A stretch of 64,000 nucleotides of DNA, taken from assembly GCF_022865125.1 (NCBI RefSeq), contig NZ_CP094828.1:2845219-2909218 (forward strand), given 5' to 3'. The translations under genes and the position numbers were made by a program. The stretch comes from Acuticoccus sp. I52.16.1 (GTDB lineage: Bacteria; Pseudomonadota; Alphaproteobacteria; Rhizobiales; Amorphaceae). Below, piece by piece: positions 27,787-37,241 of this stretch; the first letter of the stretch is position 1; every line of letters begins with the position of its first letter. The notes beneath the pieces are model-generated. The model searched no databases and was not told the DNA's origin. It worked only from the letters and a program-made list of their open reading frames with translations.

Positions 27787-27890
27787 GAAAGCCGCCGCTG
27801 ACCGCCGGTATTTATCGTCGATGAAACCGGACTTGCCCGGCACGTCAAGTCGCCGCGCGCCGGACATGGGTCTATCGCGACGGCTCGTGG

Positions 27891-28835
27891 TCAAGAGGCC
27901 TTCTTCTCGAGCTCGGCTTTCAGCTCGGGAATCACGGTGAACAGATCACCCACGAGGCCATAGTCCGCAACTTGGAAAATGGGAGCCTCCTCGTCCTTGT
28001 TGATCGCCACGATGACCTTCGAGTCTTTCATACCGGCCAAATGCTGAATGGCACCTGAAATTCCGCAGGCGACATAAAGCTCCGGCGCGACGACCTTGCC
28101 GGTCTGACCGACCTGCCAGTCGTTCGGCGCGTAGCCGGCGTCGACCGCGGCGCGCGAGGCGCCGATGGCCGCGCCCAGCGCATCGGCGAGCGGCTCCATG
28201 ACTTCCTTGAACTTCTCCTCCGAGCCGAGCGCGCGGCCGCCGGAGACGATCCGCTTGGCCGAGGCGAGCTCGGGCCGGTCGGACGCGGCGACTTCCTCAC
28301 CGACGAAGGTCGAGAGGCCGGGGTCGGCCGCGCCGTCGATCGCCTTCACCTCGGCCGAGCCGCCCTCGCCGGCCGCCTGGAAGGAGGCGGTGCGGATGGT
28401 CATGACCTTCTTCGGGTCGGTCGATTTCACGGTCTGGATCGCGTTGCCGGCGTAGATCGGCCGCTTGAAGGTGTCCGCGGAGACGACCTCCATCACGTCC
28501 GAGATCTGCATCACGTCGAGCAGCGCGGCGACACGCGGCATGACGTTCTTGCCGAACGTGGTCGAGGCGGTCGCGATCGCGTCGTAGTCGCCCGCGAGCG
28601 ACACGACGAGGTCGGCGAGCGGCTCGGCGAGGCCGTGCGCATAGGGCTCGCCCGTCACGGTGAGCACGGTCGCGACGCCGTCCAGCGCCGCGGCCTGCCG
28701 GGCGGCGCCGTCGGCCCCGTCGCCGGCGATCAGGACATGCACCGGGGCGCCGAGCTGGGCGGCGGCGGCGAGCGCCTTCTTGGCGGAATCATCGAGCTTG
28801 CCGCCGGTCTGCTCGGCGATCAGTAGCGTCGTCAT
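27891..28835 (-). CDS. etfA: Electron transfer flavoprotein subunit alpha
   Basis: A 314-residue FAD-binding subunit. The FAD domain contains VGQTGKVVAPELYVACGISGA, KVIVAINKDEEAPIF and DYGLVGDLF in the last third, the classic EtfA region. The N-terminal domain carries ALLDVMQISDVMEV. It starts about 20 bases after etfB and passes electrons from acyl-CoA dehydrogenases to ETF:quinone oxidoreductase. The stop is followed by a 104-base gap before the dehydrogenase gene. Confidence 0.97.
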   Translation of the reverse strand: MTTLLIAEQTGGKLDDSAKKALAAAAQLGAPVHVLIAGDGADGAARQAAALDGVATVLTVTGEPYAHGLAEPLADLVVSLAGDYDAIATASTTFGKNVMPRVAALLDVMQISDVMEVVSADTFKRPIYAGNAIQTVKSTDPKKVMTIRTASFQAAGEGGSAEVKAIDGAADPGLSTFVGEEVAASDRPELASAKRIVSGGRALGSEEKFKEVMEPLADALGAAIGASRAAVDAGYAPNDWQVGQTGKVVAPELYVACGISGAIQHLAGMKDSKVIVAINKDEEAPIFQVADYGLVGDLFTVIPELKAELEKKAS

Positions 28836-28854
28836 TCGTCTTCTCCCGCGGGGG

Positions 28855-29604
28855 TCAGATGACCCCGGCCTCGTTCTTCAGCTTGTCGACGAGCTCCTCG
28901 ACCGAGGAGACCTTCACGCCCGCCTGGCGCTGTGCCGGCGGTTCGGTCTTCTCCACGACGAGGCGCGGCTTCACCTCGACGCCGAAATCGGTCGGCGCCT
29001 TGGTGTCGAGCGGCTTCTTTTTCGCCTTCATGATGTTCGGCAGCGACGCGTAGCGCGGCTCGTTGAGGCGCAGGTCCGTCGTGACGATGGCGGGGGCCTT
29101 CAGGTCGATCGTCTGCAGGCCGCCGTCGATCTCGCGCGTGACCTTGATGCTCTCGCCCGCGACCTCGACCTTGGAGGCGAAGGTGCCCTGAGCCCAGCCC
29201 AGGAGCGCGGCCAGCATCTGGCCCGTCTGGTTGCAGTCGTCGTCGATCGCCTGCTTGCCGAGAATGACCAGCCCCGGCGCCTCTTCGCCGACGATGCCCT
29301 TGAGGATCTTGGCGACGTCCAGCGGCTCGACGGTCTCGTCGGTCTGGACCAGGATGGCACGGTCGGCGCCCATCGCGAGCGCCGTGCGCAGCGTCTCCTG
29401 CGCTTTGGCCGGACCGATCGACACGGCCACGACCTCGGTCGCGGTCCCCGCTTCCTTGAGCCGAAGCGCCTCTTCGACGGCGATCTCGTCGAACGGGTTC
29501 ATGCTCATTTTCACATTCGCCAGATCGACCCCGGAGCCGTCGGGCTTCACTCGGATCTTGACGTTGTAGTCGACGACCCGCTTGACGGGGACAAGAACCT
29601 TCAT
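28855..29604 (-). CDS. etfB: Electron transfer flavoprotein subunit beta
   Basis: A 249-residue AMP-binding subunit starting [14 protein letters not shown]. The stretches [27 protein letters not shown] and [12 protein letters not shown] are highly typical, and [12 protein letters not shown] is the recognition loop seen in the mitochondrial-type group. It precedes etfA and follows the cobalamin adenosyltransferase gene after about 80 bases. Confidence 0.97.
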   Translation of the reverse strand: MKVLVPVKRVVDYNVKIRVKPDGSGVDLANVKMSMNPFDEIAVEEALRLKEAGTATEVVAVSIGPAKAQETLRTALAMGADRAILVQTDETVEPLDVAKILKGIVGEEAPGLVILGKQAIDDDCNQTGQMLAALLGWAQGTFASKVEVAGESIKVTREIDGGLQTIDLKAPAIVTTDLRLNEPRYASLPNIMKAKKKPLDTKAPTDFGVEVKPRLVVEKTEPPAQRQAGVKVSSVEELVDKLKNEAGVI

Positions 29605-29682
29605 CGCCTCCGCTCGCCTTTCTCAAAATTTGGGGCAGGGCCGGGACGCTAGTCCCGGCATGGCCCGAAGTCAAACAGCTGG

Positions 29683-30255
29683 TTAACCGCTCCGGCTCTG
29701 TCCCGGAACCCAGAGGACATCGGCCTTCCCGTCCTCGTTGGCAACGCGTGCGGCGACGAACAATAGGTCCGATAGCCTATTGATATAGCGCAGGGCCGGT
29801 TCGCCAACCGTTTCGGTCTGCGCCAGCTCGACGATCAGCCGCTCGGCGCGGCGGCAGACGGTGCGTGCCAGATGCAGCTGCGCCGACAGCATCGTCCCGC
29901 CCGGCAACACGAACGATTTCAAGGGATCGAGGCGGGCGTTGAGCAGGTCGATCTCCCGCTCCAGCCGCGTCACCTGCGAGGCGTCGATGCGCAAGGGATC
30001 GTAGGGCAGGTCGGTGCCGCTGGGTGTCGCGAGGTCGGCACCGAGGTCGAACAGGTCGTTCTGAACGCGCATCAGCATGTCGCCCAGGAGCCGGTCCGTG
30101 CAGGCGGCGCGGGCACAACCGATCACGGCGTTGGTTTCGTCCACGGTCCCGTAGGCGGAGACGCGCAGGTCGAACTTCGAGCGCCGCTCGCCGGAGCCCA
30201 GGCCGGTGGACCCGTCATCGCCGGTGCGCGTGTAGATCTTGTTCAGCGTTACCAT
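29683..30255 (-). CDS. PduO-type ATP:cob(I)alamin adenosyltransferase
   Basis: A 190-residue enzyme that transfers adenosyl to cob(I)alamin. The N-terminal ATP-binding stretch KIYTRTGDDGSTGLGSG, the VDETNAVIGCAR stretch, and RAERLIVEL with RYINRLSDLLFVAAR at the C-terminus are all PduO signatures. The HIG1-like gene ends seven bases before its start. Its product, adenosylcobalamin, would serve mutases encoded elsewhere; cobS and cobT lie about 10 kb away. Confidence 0.95.
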   Translation of the reverse strand: MVTLNKIYTRTGDDGSTGLGSGERRSKFDLRVSAYGTVDETNAVIGCARAACTDRLLGDMLMRVQNDLFDLGADLATPSGTDLPYDPLRIDASQVTRLEREIDLLNARLDPLKSFVLPGGTMLSAQLHLARTVCRRAERLIVELAQTETVGEPALRYINRLSDLLFVAARVANEDGKADVLWVPGQSRSG

Positions 30256-30261
30256 CAGGAA

Positions 30262-30453
30262 TTACCCGGACGTGAAATAAAGGGCCGTCATCGCGATCAC
30301 GATCGCGATGAACTGTAGGAGAACGCGCATCCGCATCAATGCCTGAGAGCGATTCGGCGACCCGCCGCGCACCATGTTCCAGAGCCCCGCGAGGAGGACG
30401 ATGGCGACCGCGGCGGCCAGAACGACGGTGATGAAGATGACGAAGGTCGGCAT
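30262..30453 (-). CDS. HIG1-like twin-transmembrane peptide
   Basis: A 63-residue protein with two hydrophobic spans (FVIFITVVLAAAVAIVLLAG and LQFIAIVIAMTALYF) joined by a basic loop. The loop reads QALMRMRVLLQ, which fits the Q-x3-R-x-R-x3-Q pattern of HIG1 proteins; these associate with cytochrome oxidase or respiratory supercomplexes in mitochondria. The gene is immediately upstream of the adenosyltransferase. The function in bacteria is not settled. Confidence 0.8.
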   Translation of the reverse strand: MPTFVIFITVVLAAAVAIVLLAGLWNMVRGGSPNRSQALMRMRVLLQFIAIVIAMTALYFTSG

Positions 30454-30508
30454 GGGTGGTCTCGGTCTCGGTCTGAAGTGTCTCGGGTCGGGCGAGGGGA
30501 ATGACGGG

Positions 30509-31699
30509 TCAGATGGCCTCGCCGCGCATCAGGCGCGGCAGCTCGCCCTCCACGCCCGCCGCCTCGCGCATGAAGAGGGACTTCAGCTTGCCGCGTTCCT
30601 CCACCAGCCCGAGCGCCACGGACCGCGCCGCGCGCAGCAGGTCCGACTTGCGGGAGAAGATGGTGTTCAACCCATCGGTGACCAGGGCCATCTGCACCGT
30701 GTCGGCACGACGGCGCTTGGCGTAGCGCGGCAGGCCGGCCACCGGGTCCTCGCCGATGCGCGCCGATTCGATCAGCGTCTCGGCCAGCACCGCGACGTCG
30801 CGCAGGCCGAGGTTGAGCCCCTGCCCGGCGAGCGGGTGGATCACGTGCGCCGCGTCACCCGCCAGCACCACGCGGCCGGCGACGAGCTCGCGCGCCATCA
30901 TCGCGCCGAGCGGGTGGGCGACCAGCGGGCCGTCCACCGTGATGCGCCCCAGCGAGAGGCCGAAGACGCGCTCGATCTCGAGCCCGGCCAGCATCGGGTC
31001 CATGCGGGCGAGGTCGGCCGCGAACTCCGCCCGCTCGGTCCACACGATCGACGAGCGGCGCCCGGTCAGCGGCAGCATGGCGAAGGGGCCGGCGGGGAGG
31101 AAATGCTGCGTCGCGATCCCGCCGTGGTCCAGCTCGTGGGATACCGTGCCGGCGATGCCGCACTGGCGGTAGTCCTTCTGCACGACCTCGATCCCGGCGA
31201 TCTGCCGCATCTTCGAGTTGCGCCCGTCGGCGGCGACGAGGATATCGGCCGCCACGGTCGACCCGTCCGAGAGTTCGAGCGTCACGCCGCGCTCGTCCTC
31301 GTCGTAGAAGGTGGCGACGGCGGGGGTCTCCTCGATGCCGAGGGCGGCGCAGCGGGCGACGAGAGCGGCGAACAGCGTCTCGTTCGGCACCATGTGGCCG
31401 AAGGGGTGCCCGTCGGTCTCGCCCTCGAAGGTCAGCACCTCGGGGCGGACGAGGTCGCCGTCGGCACTGTCGGTGATGACCATGCCGCGCATCGGCTCGG
31501 CCTCGGCGGCGACGGCGGGCCAGACGCCGACCCGCGCCATCATCCGGCGCGCCGAGGCGGCGAGGGCGCTGGCCCGTTCGTCGCGCGGCGGGCGCGGCCC
31601 GGCGATCAGGCGCACGGCGAGGTGGGACTGGCTGGCGAGCGCCACCGCCAGCGTCCGCCCCACGATGCCACCACCCGCGATCGCAATCGTCCGACCCAT
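30509..31699 (-). CDS. UbiH/Coq6-family FAD-dependent monooxygenase
   Basis: A 396-residue flavoprotein hydroxylase. The dinucleotide motif IAGGGIVGRTLAVAL is at the N-terminus, the central DG motif is LVAADGRNSKMRQ, and the second FAD motif is VVLAGDAAHVIHPLAGQGLNLGLRD. This is the UbiH/UbiF/UbiL arrangement, most likely a ring hydroxylase of ubiquinone synthesis, although the exact position hydroxylated cannot be read from sequence. GGGAGG lies before the ATG at 31699. It is divergent from tesB and 55 bases upstream of the HIG1-like gene. Confidence 0.88.
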   Translation of the reverse strand: MGRTIAIAGGGIVGRTLAVALASQSHLAVRLIAGPRPPRDERASALAASARRMMARVGVWPAVAAEAEPMRGMVITDSADGDLVRPEVLTFEGETDGHPFGHMVPNETLFAALVARCAALGIEETPAVATFYDEDERGVTLELSDGSTVAADILVAADGRNSKMRQIAGIEVVQKDYRQCGIAGTVSHELDHGGIATQHFLPAGPFAMLPLTGRRSSIVWTERAEFAADLARMDPMLAGLEIERVFGLSLGRITVDGPLVAHPLGAMMARELVAGRVVLAGDAAHVIHPLAGQGLNLGLRDVAVLAETLIESARIGEDPVAGLPRYAKRRRADTVQMALVTDGLNTIFSRKSDLLRAARSVALGLVEERGKLKSLFMREAAGVEGELPRLMRGEAI

Positions 31700-31894
31700 C
31701 GTCGCCTCCCGCCTCCGCCCCGCTCGGGCGCACATTCCATACCCCGCGCGGGGCGCATCTTGTAGCCCGCCGACCGACGGGCGGCCCGCGTGGCCGGCGA
31801 TCGCGCATCATCGCGCATCGGTGCAATGCGTTGCACTGCCGCGATCCTCGTGACAGCCTCCGGCGGATCCTGCAACCGAGCCCGACTGACCACG

Positions 31895-32755
31895 ATGCGC
31901 GCCGCGATCGAAGAACTCCTGACCCTCCTCGACCTGGAACCGCTGGAACACAACCTGTTCCGCGGTCGCAGCCCCCAGGCGGGCTGGCAGCGCGTCTTCG
32001 GCGGGCAGGTCATCGGCCAGTCGCTGGCGGCCGCCAACCGCACGGTGGACGGGCGCTACTGCCATTCGCTGCACGGTTATTTCATGCGCCCCGGCGACCC
32101 TGGTGTGCCGATCATCTACCAGGTGCAGCGCCTGCGCGACGGCCGCTCGTTCTCGACCCGCCTCGTCACCGCGATCCAGCACGGCGAGGCGATCTTCACC
32201 CTCATGGCCTCCTACCAGGTCGAGGAGGAGGGCTACGAGTTCGCCTTCGAGATGCCGGAGGTGCCGGGGCCCGACGAGCTTCCCGCCGAGGACGAGCTGC
32301 GCCGGCTCATCAACGAGCGCGCGCCCGAGGAGATCAAGCGCTACTTCGACCGGCCGCGCCCGCTGGAGCTGCGCCCCACCGAACTCGCCCACTACTTCAC
32401 GCACGACAAGCTGCCGCCCCGTCAGCACTTGTGGATGCGCGCCACCGACCACCTGCCCGACGACGTCCTGATCCATCAGGCGGCGCTGGCCTACATGTCG
32501 GACATGACGCTGCTCGACACGTCCCTCTTCGCGCACGGCCTCTCGGTGTTCTCCAAGGAGGTCATCTCCGCGAGCCTCGACCACGCGATGTGGTTCCACC
32601 GCCCCTTCCGCGCCGACGAGTGGCTGCTCTACGCCACCGACGCCCCCTCGACCTCGGGTGCGCGCGGGTTCACGCGGGGCTTCTTCTTCAAGCCGGACGG
32701 CACGCTCGTCGCCTCGACGGCACAGGAAGGCCTCATCCGCCGCCGCACCCGCTAG
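31895..32755 (+). CDS. tesB: Acyl-CoA thioesterase II
   Basis: A 286-residue double-hotdog enzyme that hydrolyses acyl-CoA to free acid. Typical stretches are LFRGRSPQAGWQRVFGGQV, HGYFMRPGD, FTLMASYQVEEEG and DHAMWFHRPFRADEWLLY, the last carrying the Asp/His region of the active site. The start at 31895 begins the family N-terminus with an amphipathic helix. It is adjacent to the fatty acid oxidation block, which may be coincidental. Confidence 0.94.
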   Translation: MRAAIEELLTLLDLEPLEHNLFRGRSPQAGWQRVFGGQVIGQSLAAANRTVDGRYCHSLHGYFMRPGDPGVPIIYQVQRLRDGRSFSTRLVTAIQHGEAIFTLMASYQVEEEGYEFAFEMPEVPGPDELPAEDELRRLINERAPEEIKRYFDRPRPLELRPTELAHYFTHDKLPPRQHLWMRATDHLPDDVLIHQAALAYMSDMTLLDTSLFAHGLSVFSKEVISASLDHAMWFHRPFRADEWLLYATDAPSTSGARGFTRGFFFKPDGTLVASTAQEGLIRRRTR

Positions 32756-32842
32756 CGACGCGGCCGGGGACGCGGCTGGGGCGCCGCTCGCCCGGCGCCT
32801 TGCCTGACGCCCGCACGGGGGCGCGGCGGGCGGTGCACCGGG

Positions 32843-33955
32843 TCAGGCCTTGGCGCCGCGCTTGCCGGCGCCGATCATCGGCGCCGCCGTCGCGTCCAGC
32901 GGCCAGCGGGAGCGGACCCGCGGCGCGGTTGCGGCGATCCCGGCCGCTTCGCGCTCGATCGCGGTGTAGGCGATCATCGCGCCGTTGTCGCCGCACAGCG
33001 CCAGCGGCGGCGCGGCGAAGGGGAGGCCGTGCCGCGCGGCCACGGTGGCCAGCGCCTCGCGCAGCACCGCGTTGGCCGCCACGCCGCCGACCGCCACCAG
33101 CGCCTGCGGCACCTCGCCGAGGGCGGCGAAGGCTTCGAGCGCGCGGGATGCCTTGGCGGTCAGGTGCCGCGCCACCGCGTCCTGGAAGGAGGCGCAGATG
33201 TCGGCGATGTCCTGCTCGGTGAGGGGGGCGGTGGCTTCGGCGGCGAGGCGGACCGCCGTTTTCAGCCCCGCGAACGAGAGGTCGCAGCCCTCCCGCTTGG
33301 CGAGCGGGGCGGGGAAGGCGAAGCGTTTCGGATCGCCGCTCTGCGCCGCCGCCTCCACCGCCGGCCCACCGGGATAGCCGAGGCCGAGGAGCTTGGCCGT
33401 CTTGTCGAAGGCTTCGCCCGCCGCGTCGTCGATCGTGCCGCCCAGGCGCCGGTAGACCCCCGGCCCGAGCGCAGCGACGAACTGCGCGTGCCCGCCCGAC
33501 ACCAGCGCCACGCAGTAGGGAAAGGCCACCTTGTCCGACAGTCGCGGCGACAGGACGTGCGCTTCGAGGTGGTTGACCGGGATGAACGGTAACCCGCGCG
33601 CCGCTGCGAGCGCCCGGCCGAAGGTCGCGCCCACCAGCAGCCCGCCCAGGAGGCCCGGCCCCGCCGTGGCGGCGACGTGGGTGATCGCGTCGAGCCCCAG
33701 CCCCGCCGCGCCCAGCGCCTCTCGGGTCACGCGGTCGATCGTCTCACCGTGGGCGCGGGCGGCGATCTCCGGTACGACGCCGCCGTAGGCCTGATGCAGA
33801 TCGATCTGGCTCAGCACCACGTTGGCGAGGATCTCCGCCTCGCCCGGGGCGCCGCGCACCACGGCCACGGCACATTCGTCACAACTCGTCTCGATGCCGA
33901 TGACGTGGGGTTTCGGAGCCCCGGCTGGTCCCCTATTCTCAGCCTCAATGTCCAC
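32843..33955 (-). CDS. tsaD: tRNA t6A threonylcarbamoyltransferase TsaD
   Basis: A 370-residue enzyme that transfers threonylcarbamoyl to A37 of ANN-decoding tRNAs with TsaB and TsaE. The metal site NHLEAH, the start VIGIETSCDECAVAVV and VSGGHAQFV are unmistakable, and GGVAANAVLR and LCGDNGAMIAY close the ATPase fold. A GTG at 33955 has GAGGA seven bases upstream and leaves only an eight-base overlap with hemC; ATG codons at 33988, 33982 and 33976 are alternatives with larger overlaps. Tandem divergent tsaD-hemC order is common in alphaproteobacteria. Confidence 0.96.
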   Translation of the reverse strand: MDIEAENRGPAGAPKPHVIGIETSCDECAVAVVRGAPGEAEILANVVLSQIDLHQAYGGVVPEIAARAHGETIDRVTREALGAAGLGLDAITHVAATAGPGLLGGLLVGATFGRALAAARGLPFIPVNHLEAHVLSPRLSDKVAFPYCVALVSGGHAQFVAALGPGVYRRLGGTIDDAAGEAFDKTAKLLGLGYPGGPAVEAAAQSGDPKRFAFPAPLAKREGCDLSFAGLKTAVRLAAEATAPLTEQDIADICASFQDAVARHLTAKASRALEAFAALGEVPQALVAVGGVAANAVLREALATVAARHGLPFAAPPLALCGDNGAMIAYTAIEREAAGIAATAPRVRSRWPLDATAAPMIGAGKRGAKA

Positions 33956-34877
33956 GCTCACATCCTCATCGCCCATCCGCATCGGCACTCGCGGCAGCCT
34001 CCTCGCGGTCGCGCAAGCCGAAATGGTCGCTGCTCAACTAGCAAGTCGCGGCGCCGTGAGCGAGATCGTCGTCATCAAGACCACCGGCGACAAGGTGCTC
34101 GACCGCCCGCTGTCCGAGATCGGCGGCAAAGGGCTCTTCACCAAGGAGATCGAGGCCGCGCTGACGGAGCGCCGGATCGACTGTGCCGTCCACTCCGCCA
34201 AGGACCTCGAGACGATCCTGCCCGCCGAGCTCACCCTCGGCGCCTTCCTGCCGCGCGAGGACGTGCGCGACGTCTTCATCGGCCGCGGCGGAATGACGCT
34301 CGCCGAGCTGCCGCCGGGCGCCACGGTGGGGACGGCATCACTGCGCCGGCAGGCCCTGGTCCGCCGCGCCCGGCCGGATCTCAAATGCGCCGTCCTGCGC
34401 GGTAACGTGCAGACACGGCTCAAGAAGCTCGAAGCCGGGGAGTGCGACGGCACGCTGCTGGCGCTCGCCGGCCTCAACCGCCTCGGCATCCCCCAGATCG
34501 CGACCGAAATCCTCGACCCCACGGTCTTCGTCCCGGCCTGCGCGCAAGGCGCCATCGCGGTGGAGATCCGCCGCGACGACGACCGCATGATCGAAGCCTG
34601 CCGGGCGATCGACGACCGCGCGACCGAGCGCACGGTTCAGGCCGAGCGCGGTTTCCTCGCGGCGCTCGACGGGTCGTGCCGCACGCCCATCGCCGGCCTC
34701 GCGACGATCAGCGGCGAGGATATCGAACTGATCGGCCTCGTCGCCGCGCCGGACGGGACGCGGGTGGAGGAGATCACCGGCCGCGGCCTCGTCACCGAGG
34801 CGGCCGAGATGGGCTACGACGCCGGCCGCCGCCTGCGGGCGCGCGTCGGCGAAGGCTTCTTCGAGCTCCTCGCGTGA
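33948..34877 (+). CDS. hemC: Porphobilinogen deaminase (hydroxymethylbilane synthase)
   Basis: A 309-residue heme-pathway enzyme joining four porphobilinogens. IRIGTRGSLLAVAQAE opens the fold, HSAKDLETILP is the active-site loop, GTASLRRQALV binds the pyrrole side chains, and the dipyrromethane cofactor Cys is in DGSCRTPIAG. The start at 33948 lies within the 5' end of tsaD on the other strand. It is followed by hemD 13 bases later. Confidence 0.97.
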   Translation: MSTLTSSSPIRIGTRGSLLAVAQAEMVAAQLASRGAVSEIVVIKTTGDKVLDRPLSEIGGKGLFTKEIEAALTERRIDCAVHSAKDLETILPAELTLGAFLPREDVRDVFIGRGGMTLAELPPGATVGTASLRRQALVRRARPDLKCAVLRGNVQTRLKKLEAGECDGTLLALAGLNRLGIPQIATEILDPTVFVPACAQGAIAVEIRRDDDRMIEACRAIDDRATERTVQAERGFLAALDGSCRTPIAGLATISGEDIELIGLVAAPDGTRVEEITGRGLVTEAAEMGYDAGRRLRARVGEGFFELLA

Positions 34878-34890
34878 GGGGAGGGCGGCC

Positions 34891-35577
34891 ATGACCCCGG
34901 GTTCCGCACCGGGCCTGGTCGTCGCCGTCACCCGGCCGGAACCGCAGGCCTCCGGGACCGTCGCCCGCCTCGCCGAGCGCGGCTTCAGCCCCGTGCCGGC
35001 GCCGCTGCTGGAGGCGGTCGCGGCCGACCCGCCCGGCGCGGCCGACGGGATCGGTGCCCTGGCCCTGACGAGCCGCACTGCCGCGCTCATGCTGGCGCCG
35101 TTCGCGGCCTTCCACCGCATCCCGGTCTACGCCGTCGGCACCGCCACCGCGCGGGAGGCGCGCCGCGCCGGCTTCGAGACGGTGGCCGACGCGGCCGGGA
35201 CCGTGGACGATCTCGTCGCCCGCCTCGCGGATGCGCCGGGGCTGGTGGTCCACATGGCCGGGGAGCAGCACACCGGCGATCTGGTCGAGCGGCTCGTCGC
35301 GGCCGGCCGGCCGGCGAGCCGCCGCATCGTCTACTCGATGGCGCCGCGCACCCTCCCCGCCGTCGAGCGGGTCGACGTCGTGCTTCTCTTCTCGCCCCGC
35401 ACCGCGCATGTCTTCGTCGCCGAGGCGACGGCGCCGCCCTGGTCCACGGCCCGCCTGATCGCGATGTCGGACAAGGTCGCCGCCGTCGTCGCCGGACGGG
35501 CTGTGACGGTCGCCGCCGCGCCGACCGAGGCGGCGATGCTCGCCGCGCTGACGACCGGCAGCGGGGAGCGCCGATGA
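34891..35577 (+). CDS. hemD: Uroporphyrinogen-III synthase
   Basis: A 228-residue protein with the loose HemD pattern: a start VVAVTRPEPQASGTVARLAERG, a mid region VYAVGTATAREARRAG and the C-terminal FSPRTAHVFV. The family is highly divergent, so position between hemC and hemY carries weight. It makes the asymmetric macrocycle used for heme and cobalamin. Its stop overlaps the hemY start as ATGA. Confidence 0.9.
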   Translation: MTPGSAPGLVVAVTRPEPQASGTVARLAERGFSPVPAPLLEAVAADPPGAADGIGALALTSRTAALMLAPFAAFHRIPVYAVGTATAREARRAGFETVADAAGTVDDLVARLADAPGLVVHMAGEQHTGDLVERLVAAGRPASRRIVYSMAPRTLPAVERVDVVLLFSPRTAHVFVAEATAPPWSTARLIAMSDKVAAVVAGRAVTVAAAPTEAAMLAALTTGSGERR

Positions 35578-37103
35578 TCCGGCTGCTGGCGCTCATCCTC
35601 GCCCTCGGGCTCGCCGCGGCGGGGGCGGCCTGGGTGGCCGACCGGCCGGGCCGCGTCGAGGTCGAGTGGATGGGGACGTCGCTCTTTCTCTCGGCGGGCG
35701 AGGCGCTGGGGATCCTCGGCGGTGGCTTCGTCGCGCTCTATGTGCTGATCGAGATCGGCCGGGGGCTGGTGTCGCTGCCGCGGCGGTTGAGCCGCCGGGC
35801 CGCCGACAAGCGCCGCGAACGGGCTCTCGCCGCATTGGGGGACGGCTTCCTCGCGGTGGCCGCCGGCGATCCCGGCGCCGCCTCCCGCGCCGCGGACGAG
35901 GCCGAGCGTGTCGCCCCGGGTGCGCCGCTGACGACGCTGCTCGCCGCGCAGGCTGCGCAGATGCGCGGCGACCGGGCCGCCGCCGAGGCTCGCTTCACGG
36001 CTATGACCGAGGCGCCGGAGACGCATATCGTCGGCCTGCGCGGCCTCGCCATGGAGGCGACCCGCGCGGGCGACACCGCCGCCGAGCGCGCCCACGCCCG
36101 GGCCGCCAACGCTGCCGCCCCGCAGATCCCCTGGGCCGCGACCGCCGCCTTCCGTGCCGCCACCGCCGAGCGCCAGTTCGAGGAGGCCCTGCGCCTCAAC
36201 GACGAGGCGCTGCGCCACAAGCTGGTCGACCGCCCGACCTGGAAGCGGCGCAAGGCGGTGCTGCTGACGGCATTGGCCAAGGCCGCGCAAACGCCGCAGG
36301 ACGCCCGCCGCAAGGCGGTCGAGGCGCACGGCCTCGCCAAGGACCTCGTCCCCGCCGCGGTGCTCGCCGCCCGCGTGATGGCGGCCCAGGCGACCCGCCG
36401 CGCCCAGACCATCGTGCAGACCACCTACCGCCTCGCCCCGCATCCGGAGCTGTTCGCCGCGGCGCTGGCCATCGGCGACGCGCAAGGGGCGGCGGCACGG
36501 CTGAAGCGGGCGGAAGCCCTGGCGGCACTGCGCCCCGAGCACATCGAGAGCGCGCTGGGTGTGGCCGCCGCCGCTCGGGCCGCGCGCGAGTTCGAGGCCG
36601 CCCGCGCCGCGCTCGCCCCGTTCCTTACCGAGCGCCCGACGCAGCGCGTCTGCGTCGCGATGGCGGAGATCGAGGCGGCCGCCAGCGACGGCAGCGAGGG
36701 CGCGGTGCGCGAGTGGCTGGCCCGCGCGGTGCGCGCCCCGCGTGACCCCGCCTGGGTGGCCGACGGCGTCGCCTTCGACGAGTGGGACGCCGTCTCGCCC
36801 GTCACCGGCGCGCTGGACGCCTTCGCCTGGCGCCTGCCGGAGGGCGCGGCGACAACCCCCGGCCCGTCCATCGACCTCACCGCGCTCACCCGTGCGTTGC
36901 CGGCGGTCGCACCTGCCGGCGAGCCCGCCGGATTGCCCCGAGCCGGCGAGACGGGGGGCGCACCAGGCGGTGCGGCGCGGCTGCCGACGCCGCCCGCCGC
37001 ACCCTCGGTCAGCGAACGCGACCGCGCCGCCGATCAGGAACGCGACACGCTGACCGGACCGCGCGCCAGCGTCCCGCGCGCCGCTTCGCCCTCGCCGTCC
37101 TGA
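35574..37103 (+). CDS. hemY: HemY-like membrane protein of heme synthesis
   Basis: A 509-residue protein with two N-terminal hydrophobic segments (LLALILALGLAAAGAAWV and ALGILGGGFVALYVLIEI), then alpha-helical TPR-like repeats rich in Ala and Arg, with DEALRHKLVDRPTWKRRKAVLLTALA in the centre as family landmark. The C-terminal 70 residues are Pro/Ala-rich and probably disordered. Gram-negative HemY is a membrane partner of late heme synthesis and is not the oxygen-dependent oxidase of Bacillus. It completes the hemCDY cluster, translationally coupled to hemD. Confidence 0.85.
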   Translation: MIRLLALILALGLAAAGAAWVADRPGRVEVEWMGTSLFLSAGEALGILGGGFVALYVLIEIGRGLVSLPRRLSRRAADKRRERALAALGDGFLAVAAGDPGAASRAADEAERVAPGAPLTTLLAAQAAQMRGDRAAAEARFTAMTEAPETHIVGLRGLAMEATRAGDTAAERAHARAANAAAPQIPWAATAAFRAATAERQFEEALRLNDEALRHKLVDRPTWKRRKAVLLTALAKAAQTPQDARRKAVEAHGLAKDLVPAAVLAARVMAAQATRRAQTIVQTTYRLAPHPELFAAALAIGDAQGAAARLKRAEALAALRPEHIESALGVAAAARAAREFEAARAALAPFLTERPTQRVCVAMAEIEAAASDGSEGAVREWLARAVRAPRDPAWVADGVAFDEWDAVSPVTGALDAFAWRLPEGAATTPGPSIDLTALTRALPAVAPAGEPAGLPRAGETGGAPGGAARLPTPPAAPSVSERDRAADQERDTLTGPRASVPRAASPSPS

Positions 37104-37241
37104 CCGGCGGGCCGTTCCTTCCGCGTCCCACTCCCAGCCTCCCGCAGCCCCTGTGGCGCACCGTCGCCGCCAAGAGCCCAGCCGTCCGGTCCCCGAGGGG
37201 TGCCGGTCGCCATGGCCGAGAAAATCGAATAACGAGATCCC

